DNA of 64,000 bases. Origin: Lanius collurio (Eukaryota > Chordata > Aves > Passeriformes > Laniidae). The stretch covers positions 21,411,573-21,475,572 of the forward strand of contig JACBWW010000017.1 in assembly GCA_020086605.1 (NCBI GenBank), read 5' to 3'. Positions 14,201 through 26,280 of the stretch are shown here, one piece after another. Under the pieces are notes generated by a model that was given only the letters and a program-made list of their open reading frames with translations, did not search any database and was not told the origin of the DNA. A program made the position numbers and the translations under genes. How positions within the stretch are numbered: the first letter of the stretch is position 1; the number at the start of each line of letters is the position of its first letter.

Positions 14201-17200
14201 ATTATTTGCACTACTCATCATCTCTGGCGATGATGTTGTTTCTGTTTCACAGTGGTCTGACCTAAGCTTTCTAAGCCAGAGTTACCTGAAGAAGCATCTG
14301 AAACTTTGCAGCAACATATCTGGTCAAGTGAGACAAATGAGAACTCAGTATGAGCAGTAGATGGGCTAGCAGATAATGGTCTGAGCTTTATACCCCTTCT
14401 TCCAGCAGGGCCTGTTAGCATGTGTACAGCATAGCTCTTCTATCAGATTTCATAGCTTTTGGGTTAGAGCTGATCTGCAGAGACAGAAGTCAGAAGGAAA
14501 AGAAATAATCAGTGTATCTAAGGGACTTTAGGGTATTACAAACCATTTCCTTTCTTCTGGAACTAAAGAGGGGTTATTAAAGTTGGTTGAGGTATCTGGA
14601 TCTCAGCCTCAAACATTCATCATTTCAGGAGAGGAGGGGTGGAGGAAGACAGCTAAAGATATTAGTTTCATGCAAATAAACCAAATTGAATGTGACTTTC
14701 TGATTTGGAGGGCTCTGCATTGTGATTGGAAAGTAAAGAATTCTGTCTTACTACAATCAATCTAATGATAACAGAAACAAAAAAAAATACTGCATTGAGT
14801 GTCTTTGATTTATTATGGATTATTTCCCGATCTACTAATTTCCTCTTTGTCAGCTATGTCTTTTCCAAATGTCTCAAAAGGACAGTGAGAAGCACAGATC
14901 TGACACTTTGAAGCAACTATATTCAGTGTATTTTTAAGAAAGGAGAGCACATATGAAGTAGCTTTTATTTGAGGAAGCAGTAACCATTTAAGAGTTCTTT
15001 CAAGGAGTCAGATTGACTTTTAGCATAATCAAAAAATATTTCATCAATATATCACTTTCAATAGCTGCAGCTATTTCTGTCCTTTTCCTAAAATGCCATG
15101 CAGTCAGATTTACTTGGTTAGTTCCATCTTTTTACTAAACTGTCAGGTTTCTTGTGGGAAAGGGGATTTGTGTTCTGTATTTTAATTTCAAGAAAAGCTG
15201 TCCATGCTTGGAAAATACTGGTGGATTGGGTACAGAAATCAGCTACTCAGCTGCACCACAAAATGTTTCATTCTCCCCTAGTCTTTTTGTAGTGGCTTCC
15301 ATACACTGCCATTAAGTTATGTGTTTGACCACTCTTCATTGCTTATCCTGGTGTGGTCTTTCCCTTTTCAACTAAATGGTTGGAGTCATAAATGCATATC
15401 TTAGAATTAGATGCATTGAGGTAAGTGAAAGGCTGTATTTAGTGGCTGATATTGGCCAGAGTTGCCTTATTTTTTTTCCTGATTTGGTTCCTTTGTTGTT
15501 GTCTGCTCTTTCAAAATCAACATAAATTCCTTCAGATGTGCTTTTTGCTCCAGCAGCCTAAAGGTGCTGAGCGCCCAAATCCACAAGGCTTGTGTGTGGA
15601 ACAGGCTGAGGTAAAAGCCTGAATGACTAATATCTTCCTTTTCCTCTTGTCCTTGAGATTCCTTCCTTGTGGAAGCCAGACGAGATTTCACTCTCTAAAG
15701 AAAAGAAATACTACAAGAAGTTTAGGAAAGTCCAGAAAGTATGGTTGAAATACTTAAAAAATTAAGGAAATTTTTTCATATAGTTATAATAGTGCTTTTC
15801 CACAAAAACTTCCTCACCTTGTTAGCGCTGATTTTCAAGAAAAGATTCAGCTCTTTAGAGACATAAAAGAAATGAAAGACCCTGAACTCCCTCTAAGCTT
15901 CATAGAATTCCCTAAGTAAAATCAATCCAAAGAACCAGCATGTCCAATTCCAGAGCTGCCTTATCTAATTCCTCAGTTTCTAGTGAGAGAGGGTACCTGT
16001 GGTCAGTCTTTAAAGGGCTGTAAATGTCAGAGAAGACATGTGGTTCTGAGCTGACTGCAAATTTTCCCCAAAAAACCACAAACTCCTCCTTTGGAAGAAA
16101 AAGTTCTTTCCAAACTGAATTTCCCCATGACCCTATGATCCCAAACATTAATCAAATTCTGCCTTTTTTCAAAGTAGTTTTCTGGTGAATCGACCTCTGT
16201 CTGCCTGTGAAGACACTGAGACAGCTGTCATAGTGGGAATACCTGAGCACCCAGGGTCCCAAATGTGTTGCAGACTTTAGTAACACATACCAAAATGTTG
16301 TCAATCATACCAAGCAGGGCTTCTTCAGTGATAAAGGGGCTGTTTTGTTTTCATTTCAGTTTTGTTTCTGGCTGTGCGTTGTTGGTAGGATGACCTTTGT
16401 GGAGCTGTGTAGAGCTCTGCTGTGCCTTTTCTCTGGGTCACTCTGTTGTGCTTACATTTGTGCCTACATGGTTATCTCCACACTGCAACAGTTAATGCAG
16501 ATGCGTAGTTGTGCCATTTTGAGTTGCAGTTTGGGGGAAGTTCTAATTCGAACTACATGACTGGGGAAGAGTTTCAGCTACAGCTTGTGATAGAAGGACA
16601 TGCTTATTCTGTTTCTGTTTCAAAACTTTTGTTCTCCGCCGTGTTTGTGTTTGGAATGTGGAAACACAGAGCACAGTTTGTGCCATGAAGATTTCAGTAA
16701 GAAAGAGCCCATGTCTTGTCTCTTAGGCTTTTGGTTTAGGTTCTTCCCTGTGCTCCCAGCTGATACCAGTTGTCTTTTTTTGCTTGTCCCATTGGAGGCT
16801 ACACCATTTCTAGCCATTATTGATTAAAATTAACTATCACTTAGCCTAAGATTAGTGCCCCAATACTTGTGGAGAGATTGTGTGTGAGTCAGTAGAAGTT
16901 ACACCCACATATCTGAAGGCTAAGTGTAGCACTTGGAAAATGATTTTTGGTGTTTCAGGTGAGAGGAGAGACCTGCATGCAGCAGATTTGTAGAGGGGGA
17001 CAAAAAGGACCACATGTATAAAGGATGGAGTCTTCTGTCTCCTGTCAAAGACTTTGGTGGGGGAGGACGGAAAAGGCACTGAAAATGTGAAAATGCATAT
17101 TCTGGCTTAGGTGCCACAATGTCTTAGCCAGTCCTGAAATCACCAGTCTTGCTTTACTGCTGAAATGCCACAGCCATTAGCGTGGTATCTACTAGCACCT

Positions 17201-17935
17201 GCAGTTCAAAACAAATTTTTTTTCACATAGCCCTTCACCTTTCAGTCCTAAAATCTCTTAAAACTGACTTACTTCCACAAACCTCAAATCTTTATTTAGA
17301 CTAAAGGGAAGTCACAAAGTTGCGTACCTTCCCTTGGGTTTTAACTGTATCATTGCAAATCCTTAGCAAAGCTGATTTTTCCATGACGACTTGGATCTCT
17401 TGCTGTCTTGTACAGAACCCTGAAGAGTGACACACCCATCAGAGCTAATTTGTATAACAAAATAATTGTACCCTATGTCAGTCTGTGAAATGACTGCTAA
17501 TACAAAAGGTGGGTGCACTTCCCCATTAGTAATTAACATTCTAAATTATTTGAGGACTATGTTTATACATACAAAGTCTGCTAGCAAAAGAATGCTCCTT
17601 TGCTTAAAGCAAGGCCTAACACAGGTCACCTTCCTTATTTGAAACCGAGATTTCAATTATGAATCAAATAATTAGGAAGTGACAGCTTTGCTTGTCTTGG
17701 ATAGAAAATTTCAGACGGTTCTCACTTCTAAGACTTTTTTGGAGGGGGTAGATGTCATACCCTTAAATGACACACTGGCACTATTAGCAATAGCACTGTG
17801 CTTTTTCCAAGAGTGAAAACAGAGATTTGTAATGAACCTGTACTTAAAGATGCTATTTCTCTTCCTAAAGTTCTGTAGTCTTCTTTTCAGACCAAATATA
17901 AAGAATATGTTGGCTACTTGATACAGCAAACATTC

Positions 17936-17948
17936 TTTTTTTTTTTTT
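17936..17948. repeat. Oligo(T) run
   Basis: Thirteen consecutive T bases in intron. No retroposed gene was recognised next to it. Confidence 0.85.
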
Positions 17949-18494
17949 GTATGTTTAAGTTTCTTTATTTCACTGATAACTTGCATTATACCTTTCTGAA
18001 TTATTGGCATCTAATACGCAATTTGGAGAAAGCCTAAAATTTGAATTTGCCGAGTTAGAAATGTAGTATTTTAAAACTTTAGCTAGCTAAGGGAAAAAAA
18101 AAAATATGTCAGTCAAAAACTATATTTCATAAGAGAAAATTATAGTGATATTGATGGTTTGCCAAAACCTCAAGCAGTGACAAAATCCACAGTGTCCTGA
18201 AAGAGATGCCTTTGCAAAACCATTCCTTTGCAGATGGCTTAGATTATTGATACTTACAAACACATGACATTATTCGTTTGACTCAGAATTTTGAAAATCT
18301 CCTTTGATAAAAAAATGTAGATTTGTCACACTATCCCAAAATTGCAGAGGAAAACATCACCAATCCTGCAATTTTTCCTGGGGTTGTTTTATAGTTTAGA
18401 AGTTGTTGATTTGATTCCATTTCAACATAACCTAGTGTAAAAAGGAAGGAAGGGAAAAAAGAACCCAATTTTCCTTTGTTGATATGAACATTAC

Positions 18495-18510
18495 TTTTTT
18501 TTTTTTTTTT
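18495..18510. repeat. Oligo(T) run
   Basis: Sixteen consecutive T bases in intron, without a recognisable retrocopy on either side. Confidence 0.85.
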
Positions 18511-20224
18511 GGTACATTTGAAACTCCCAGTGCTAAAAGGATTTCAGGTGAACAAGAAATGCATGATCAGATGTGAAATCAATAAGTCACTGAGATCCTT
18601 CCACTGAACTTTTTTCCATAAAGGATGTAAAATACCATGCAATTCCCTAGCTGCACTGGAAATGATGGATAAACAGCCATAGGCATGACTTTTCTGTTTG
18701 GGTTATGTAACTGTTCTCAGTGCAAACTACTTGCAATGAAGAGTACATTTGGTCCAAATTCAAGAAAATTATTTCACCTCATGATTTTTGTCTCTGTGGG
18801 AGCTCTATGTGAGGAGTGAAGCCTCTTTCCGTACTACCTGGCACAAAATATAAAACAGTTACTCTTCTAAATTGCTGTAAAAGGCCCCAGAAACCAAGGA
18901 ATCCATCGTTACAGCCCAGGATATGGACTGTCCACTGCCTTCAGTTTAAAATCAACAGTTTTCCGCCCTCTGCCCCCATGGCTGGATGACTGACAAGTAC
19001 TTCCTTTGAAAGAACTTTTGTATATGGACACCATTGATTTAATGATGATTAACACTCCTGAGTTCCCACAAAGGGAAAGCAGAAGCACGTGCCACATGGC
19101 TGAGATGCTGATATTATCCTCAGAAGATGTTTCCCATGAGGCAAAAAGAAAGAAAAGCTAAAGTAGAATTATTTTAGCACAAGATGTCAAGCAAATGTCC
19201 TACATGCAAGAAGCAATATGCTTTTAACAATTTGTCTTACTGGAGAGATCAGAGTGTTTTCATTATCTCTACAACAAAATGTGCCAGTGTGTTAGGAACT
19301 GTGATTAATTCATTTTGATTGCTCTTATAACACCATTGAGTGTTTTTGTAGCTAAGAAAAAAATATCAATTCCACTTCAGTTCCATATTGTTCATGAACA
19401 TATACTGAATCACCAGTCATTTCATGGAGAGAAAAACATGCTCAACATGTGCTATCTCATGTTTACATCTGTAAATAAACACAGTAGGCCAAATTTGGAC
19501 TGGAGTTGTGCAGAACTGCTGACATGAGTTTTCTGGGATAAATCCATTCTTCCTGGCAGTATAAAGATGTATTATAAAATGCCCCATCACTGGTGAGAGT
19601 GAGTGACCCAGGGATGAGGGTTTTTGATCAAGATGACACTCTGACACTCCAGAAGTCAGCAACTGTAGGATGGCATAACTATACTGATTTAGTGTTACTA
19701 AGGTTTTGACCCTGAGACTGGAAAACACTTAATCTCAACCCTTTCTCCTCTACAAGACTACTAATGGAAAAAAAAACTGTAGAAACCAAGCAGCACAACC
19801 CTGCAGATGATGAAAGCAGGATGTGAAATTTCAGAAAACTAAGGTCTTTTTGGAGAAAGGAGAATTAAAAATTGTCTGTAATGGGTTTTATTTATTCCTC
19901 TGTGATCTTAGCTACTTCCTAATGCTTTATGAGTGCAGAGTTAGGCTACTGATACTAGGATCTCTACAGTAATTCACTGTATGAACAATGTGAAAGCAGC
20001 TCATGCTTCTGCCCTCATTCTTAAATAGAGACTTGCCTGTGGTATCCTCTGAGTTTCCATTAGATAGCTGTTTATTTGTGCCTCTCAGTCTCTCAATCTC
20101 CACATCTATGTGCAATAATTAATTCATTTTCAATTATTTTCAATTATTTCCAATTATATAGTGACACTACTTATAAAAGGTACATCAGTGAAAGTGATGG
20201 ATTTGGGCAAACATAAAAGTCTAT

Positions 20225-20900
20225 TCATCTTCTGATGACTGACATCATCAACCTGGACCTGTGCAAAGTATTTCACACTGTCCTGCACAACATCCTTGTC
20301 TCTGAACTGGAGAGACATGGATTTGATGGATAGAACACTCGGTGGATAGGGAATTGGCTGGATGGTTGCACTCAAAACATTGTGGTCAATGGCTCAAAGT
20401 CCAAGTGGTGACCAGTGATGAGTGGTGTCCCGAGGGGTCAATTTTGGGACCAGCACTCTTTAACAGCTTTATCAGCAATGTGGACAGTGGGATTGAGAGC
20501 ACCATCAGCATGTTCACTGCCCACTCCCAGCTGTGTTCAGTTGGCACACTGGAGGGAAGGGATGCCATCCAGAGGGACCTTCACAGGCTTGAGAGGTGGG
20601 TCTGTGCAAGTCTCATGAAGTTCAAGAAGGCCACGTGCAAGGTCCTGCACTTGTGGAAATGCCAAGTGGAAATGCAGGCTGGACTGGGATGGGACTGAGA
20701 GCAGTCCTGAGGGGAAGGACTTGAGTGTGTTGGTTGATGAGAAGGTCAACATGAGCTAGCAATGGGGTCTTCACCCATGGAGGCAGTCAAAACCCAGCTA
20801 CACACAGTCATCAACAATCTGCTCCAGCTGATCCTGCTCTGACCAAGGGGTTGGACTAGACAGTCTCTATATGTGCCTCCCAACATTGGCAATTCAGTGA
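20225..20900 (+). mobile_element. CR1 LINE fragment: decayed reverse transcriptase part joined to the 3' end
   Basis: Translated in shifting frames this gives CR1 reverse transcriptase blocks: a DLCKVFHTV-like block (CR1 DFSKAFDTV), GNWLDGCTQNIVVNGSKS, then GSILGPALFNSFISNVDSGIEST, then LEGRDAIQRDLHRLERW and CKVLHLW. It is dead. There are in-frame stops near 20325 and 20408 and a one-base frameshift in the SGVP-GSILGP block near 20435. The catalytic FADD motif reads FTAH, with both aspartates lost. After about 20764 the sequence jumps to the CR1 3' untranslated end (GGGGTTGGACTAGACAG, ending near AATTCAGTGA), so part of the element is deleted. Typical of old, 5'-truncated avian CR1. Confidence 0.85.
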
Positions 20901-23900
20901 GTCTGTCTCTGACACCTCATACTCCTTTTCCCTTCCCTGTCTCTGACATTGATGTGGAAGTCTTCTGGGTAGAGACTGTCTTCAACTCTACAGAGTCTTC
21001 CCAGGACCAGCTGAACATCAGGGTGCCTGTCTTTCCTCACAGAATGGAGGTCATTTGCTTTCAGAAGGCCTGAATTTAAAAATTGCTTGTTTAGGAAAGC
21101 ACTTACTAATTTTCTGGGCTGTGAGCAGGCTTTTGAGTCATTAAAATCATGGACAACTTAGAATAATCAATTACAATTAAGTTCATGGGCTTCTGAGAAA
21201 AGATGTACTTAAGTGAGTTCTTTCCCCATCTGGGGCTTTAAAGTGTTCTTGATTCAATGTGTTTGACCTTCTGACTGTCCCTCGGTTTTCATGGCCTTTG
21301 CATTTCTTTTGGGGGTTTGGACTCTGTGCTACATTTGAGATTTATCTGCAACTCTCTTAAAAGCAGCTATGACTACTACACCCAACTTCACAGGCTGAGT
21401 TGTAGATAATTGTTCTTGCAGCGTCTGTACTGGTTTCTAATTCATCTGTGGCTTCACATAGCTGATTGATCAAATACATTGGTTTGAGGAACTGCTGCCA
21501 TAGAAACCACGAAACCACCACCACAGCACGAGAATAACTTGTGTTTCTATTCCTGTTCTCCAAATCTGGAATTTGCTATCTCTGTGGGTTCTCTAGAGTC
21601 TGACTCTGGTATTTACAGAACTTGCCATCAAGTGATTATCTGTTGTGCTTTCACTGTGAGGAGAAGAGTCCAGGGCACCAAAATCCCAGCCTAAACCATA
21701 CCTCAATCTCTGGGGATCTCTACTTCTGCATAGTGTTACATGGGAACACCTCTGGACAGGGACTCTTAAGCCTCTCTCCTGAGGCCTGGTCTTGGTTCCA
21801 GCAGGAAGGAGATTCTGCCTGGAGAAGTGTGCAGCAATAAGAAGCTTAAGTCCTTGGACAAATGGCTGGGGCACTTTATGGGGATGGACCTGAGCTGCCC
21901 AGACTACACCTGTGTTCTATATCAGATAATGTCAGAGAGATTATACACAGAAGTAACTCGGGAAGAGTGACCAAAATGCCTGGACTTGTCCCTTACAGCC
22001 AGATTCCCCAGGAAATTGCTAGATAGAAGTGGCTTCACCTTCAGAGATGCTTTAGGAGTTGACTAACTGCAACACTTACAGAAGGCTTTAGTTTGTGTGA
22101 CGTTTTGAGTATGTGCTTCTCTAGATCCAATTTAATTTGCAACGCTTAGAATAAGATGCTTATCTGGCATTTCTGATCACTGCACCAAGTAAAATTTTCA
22201 GGTAGTGCTATTATTTGCTCAGTTCTAGAGGCCTTCATCAGACTGAGATGCTTTAGTAAGGATTTTGTTACAAACCCAGCATAACAAAGTAGTCTCTGTG
22301 CCACAAAACTTGCAGCTATAGTTAGCAGTGGTGGCAGGCAGTGACACCATGACCCATGTCCGAAGCTGGCTACACGTATAGCAGCTCTGGTCCAGAAACC
22401 TTTGGCTAATGCTGAGCTGAAGCCAGTGAGCCCTGCTGCATGCAAGCTGCCTGCCAGACTGCCAGGCTCAAGCTGACACATATCTGCTCCAAATTGTGGC
22501 CAGCCTGTGGAATGATAGGGAATGGCAGAAGGTCTCTGTGCTCCACCCACAGACACACACCTTCAGGCTCCAGGTCTACAAGGGTGCTGTAGACCCATCA
22601 CTTCAAGCTTGTCAATAATTTAATTGAAACAATTAAGAGTGCTCATGAATAACTGCTAGAGTATCATGACCTAAATAAAAATAGACAAAGCAAGGAAGTG
22701 CTTGCTTCTCCAACATGCAGGCACATGGACATTAGTTGTTTGACCCTGCAATCTGATAAGCAGCCAGGTCCTAATCAGAGAAAACACACATATTTGGATG
22801 CTTAACCTCTAAATAGTTGGGTGGAAAGTAAACTCTATTTTGATGTGCTGTTGTTATGAAATTACTCCTTATTTCTTCAGGTTTTAATCATCTCATCAAC
22901 TGTCTAACAGAGCCAGTATGATGCTCAGCAAAGACTGTATTTTCAGACTTGCATGTGTGTGCAGTAATTCAGGGTCACTGAATCGATTGCTTGTTGCAGT
23001 CATGGATAAAGGCAAGCAGGATCTCCCTGTATCACATTTGAGAAGTATCAGGATTATCTGTGTTTGCAATACAGCAAGCAGTTTTGCTGCTTTTCTGAGT
23101 CACCATGACACTGCTGAATTAATAATAACAGCAAATGCACTTTCCAAAAAGGCTGAAGTGTAGATTCCCTTTTTCAAAGGCAGCTTGTGGACTTCTTTCC
23201 TGATTATTTTTCTCTTGTAGTTACATGGGCTGAACCTGCAGTTACAGAGATGAAAGCAGAAAGCTCCAGCTTTCTGCTCTATTTAAAATGAAGTCATAAG
23301 GCTGGATATTGCCTTTCTGCAGGCTTGAGCAGAGTGCTCTGATTCTACTGCAATACTCAGATGTCAGCACTGAGGTTAGATGTCAGAGTTACCTACCCTG
23401 TAAACTCAGCTAAGAAAGTCTGAGTTTCCTGACATACTCTTTTCCTTCTTTTTAAGGACTTAGTACTTTTTCAATAAAAATAAATTTAATTTGTGGCTAC
23501 ATTTCAGCTCCATTGGTTTGATGGTATAAGTGGAGCAATACCAGCTTTGGATTTAGAGCAGTCGTGTGGCTGAGTCTCTCTGCGCAGCTTTCATGTGGTC
23601 TGGTGAGACATTCTTAGAATCCCCGAACATTTTTGAAGATCCTAAACTGGAGACATTCACAATTCTTCCCTCCCTTTCTACCATTAATCCTTCATGTTTT
23701 AACAAGCACTGAAGTTAATACAGCCTACACTCTTTCCTGTCACACTGGGCCCCCCTCCCTCCTTTCTTTCTCTTGAATAAAGCAATCTGTTCTTTCCCAT
23801 CCATACTCTTGTAAATCAAAGGGATAGATGTCGACGCACACCATAACCAAGTATAAACTTCCTTTTTTTAATTAAACAGAATTCTGACATTTGGTTTGAA

Positions 23901-24929
23901 GAAGTGTTTGTTTGGTTTTATTTATTTTTTTAATATGTGAAGGATGTCAACTGCTTTTATTTTATTTTTAGTAGAGATGAATTTTGTATGGTACCACAAA
24001 TAATCTCTAGCATAAAATCTTTCAGATGTTATTTCATAGTTTAATAGGAAAACAGCTGGAGGGGAGCAGTACAAAAGTCTTGGAATCTGAAGCTTTTAGA
24101 ATTAAGAGATAACTTCTTTGGTAAAGGTTTTTGTACACATAAATCATGTTTTAACTTCCTTTTCAAATTTAATTTCAAAACCAGCTGTAATTCTGCTGCT
24201 ATTCTCTCTGCTGTTTTCTTATTACTACTTACACTTAGTTATATCCTGAAATATCTGAATTCACAATAGCAGATACTAAAAATAAACAAGACTCTTGGAA
24301 GGAACACAGGTTCTATTTCACTGTACAATATCAGGTATATCAGTAGCCAGAGCAAAGTCACCCTAAAGTTGCCTCTTTCAAGATACCTCACACCTTTTGT
24401 GGTGGAAAAAGGATGTTACAGGGCCCTAAACCAGAGAATCAGTGTTCAGTTCTGATACTGCTACTTTTCCGTGATTATTCTCAGGCCATGACCAGTCAGG
24501 AAAAAGGGCTTTATTTACTAATTCAGTTGTTGTTTTATTTCTAGATGATGGCTTTAATCCACCTTTGCAGTTGACGTATATCATCTATATGATGTATGGG
24601 GCTAGATATATGTGTGTATAGCAATGCAGGAATGAAAAGGTCTCCTAATTGCCTGGCCAGAAGAAGGTTGGGCAGCTCTCAGAGGGACTGTGAGTGCTTA
24701 GACTCTTTAAATGCTGCTCTTGATGAGCAGGAGTGAGAACAAAAGGTTGTGACTAAGTTGCATGTATACTTCTGGCCTTCCTCTTTATTTATTTATTCCT
24801 CAAAAGGGCAGACATAAGTGATCAGAGTTTCAGTCCCTGTTCTTAAGTTCCTGTGGATGAAGGGCTATGAGCTTGGTGTCTTTTCATGGTTTTAGCTAAG
24901 AAGCAGTACCACAGATTTATCCCTCTGCT

Positions 24930-25585
24930 CTCAGTCCCTCAAGCATTGAAAAGGATCTGCCACTTCAACAAGAGGGCCATCCATGTCCTTTGGTGCATCA
25001 GATGCAGCATCACCAGCTGGGCATGGGAGGGGATTGTCCTGCTCTGCTCTGCACTGGGGTGGCCTCACCTCGAGTGCTGGGGGCAGGTTTGGGTGCTGCA
25101 ATGTAAAAAATATATTAAACTGTTAAGAGAGTGCCCAGAGGAGCTCCATGAGGATGGTGAAGGGTCTGGAGGGGAAGCTGTATGAGGAGTAGCTGAGGTC
25201 ACTTGGTCTGTTCAGCCTGGAGGAGACTGAGAGGAAACCTCACTGCAGGTACAACTTCCTCATGAGGGGTAGAGAAGGGGCAAGTACTGATCTCTTCACT
25301 CTTGTAACCAGTGACAGGACTCAAGAAAATGGCATGAAGCTGAGTCAGGAGGGATTTATGTTGGATATCAGGAAAAGGTTTTTCACTCCGAGGGTGGTTG
25401 AGCACTGGAACAAGCTCCCCCCAGGAAAGTGTTACAGCACCAAGCCTGACAGAATTCAAGAAGCGTTTGGACGAGGCTCTCAGGCACATGGTGATTTTTA
25501 ATGGGTCCTGTGCAGGGCAGAAGCTGGACTCAGTGATCCTGATGGGTCCCTTCCAACTCAGCATATTCTATGATTCTATAATCTC
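24930..25585 (+). mobile_element. CR1 LINE fragment with intact-looking 3' terminus
   Basis: The region contains the characteristic CR1 3' blocks: GTGCTGGGGGCAGGTTTGGG-like sequence near 25075, GTTCAGCCTGGAGGAGACTGAG near 25210, GGGTGGTTGAGCACTGGAACAAG near 25392, and the terminal GGGTCCCTTCCAACTCAGC followed by ATTCTATGATTCTATAAT at about 25543-25582. The reading frames across it are fragmentary and have no separate function. The final ATTCTATG-type short repeats mark the 3' end and fix the orientation as +. The 5' boundary is uncertain by perhaps 50 bases. Confidence 0.88.
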
Positions 25586-26237
25586 AGCTGCAGTTGATTT
25601 CATTGCCTGCTGCTTCCTGTGTCAGGGCGACCCACAGCAGCATGCCACTGATGGTCGTGCTTTTTCACATGCATGTGGTCAGCTAGAAAATCCACCCAGG
25701 AGCTTCCTGAGAGCCTGCTGCAATATAACCTGTATTCTGGAGCCTAGAAATGCCTGTGAACTCCTCGGATTTCTTCTTCCCACTGACAAAGTATTGTTTT
25801 GAGATACATCTGGTGTCAGGCGTAGGCATATGGCACCAGTATGGCAGTGCTGGCTCCGGGGGTGGTTTCCTGCAGAAGAGGTCTGGCTGAAGGCAGTAGT
25901 CATTGCCTATTGAAAGTTATTATTATTTAGCACCCCGGTCTTTGTGAACTTGTTCAACTAGTGGCTGGGCAGAGTGCCATCTGAGCGTATGGACGTGAGC
26001 AGAGACAGCCAAGTCTCCAGGGCCTTACACACATCAGATGTGGGTACTGAGGTCAGGCTTCTCACTAAGGAGAAGCTAAATGACTGTCTGTCCCAAGCAC
26101 GTGTACCTGTGGTTGACGGGATATGCCATCATTAATCCAAATCTGGGCTGTATTAAGGTTCTAAAATAAAAAACAGCTTTGCCAGCCACTTGAAGAGGGC
26201 TGGGGGTCTGTTTGAATCAGAGGATCAGTGCATCAGT

Positions 26238-26280
26238 GGGGTGGGAGGAAGGGAGGGAGGGAAGGAGGAGGGAGGCAGAG
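26238..26280. repeat. Purine-rich G-run tract
   Basis: Several GGG runs separated by short A/T spacers (runs at 26238-26241, 26243-26245, 26251-26253, 26255-26257 and 26259-26261) fit the generic G-quadruplex pattern. It is intronic with no assigned function. Confidence 0.7.

Noticed and set aside
25262..25802. Open frames of 79-134 residues
   Set aside because: They lie in the CR1 3' region and its flank; they are not separate genes.
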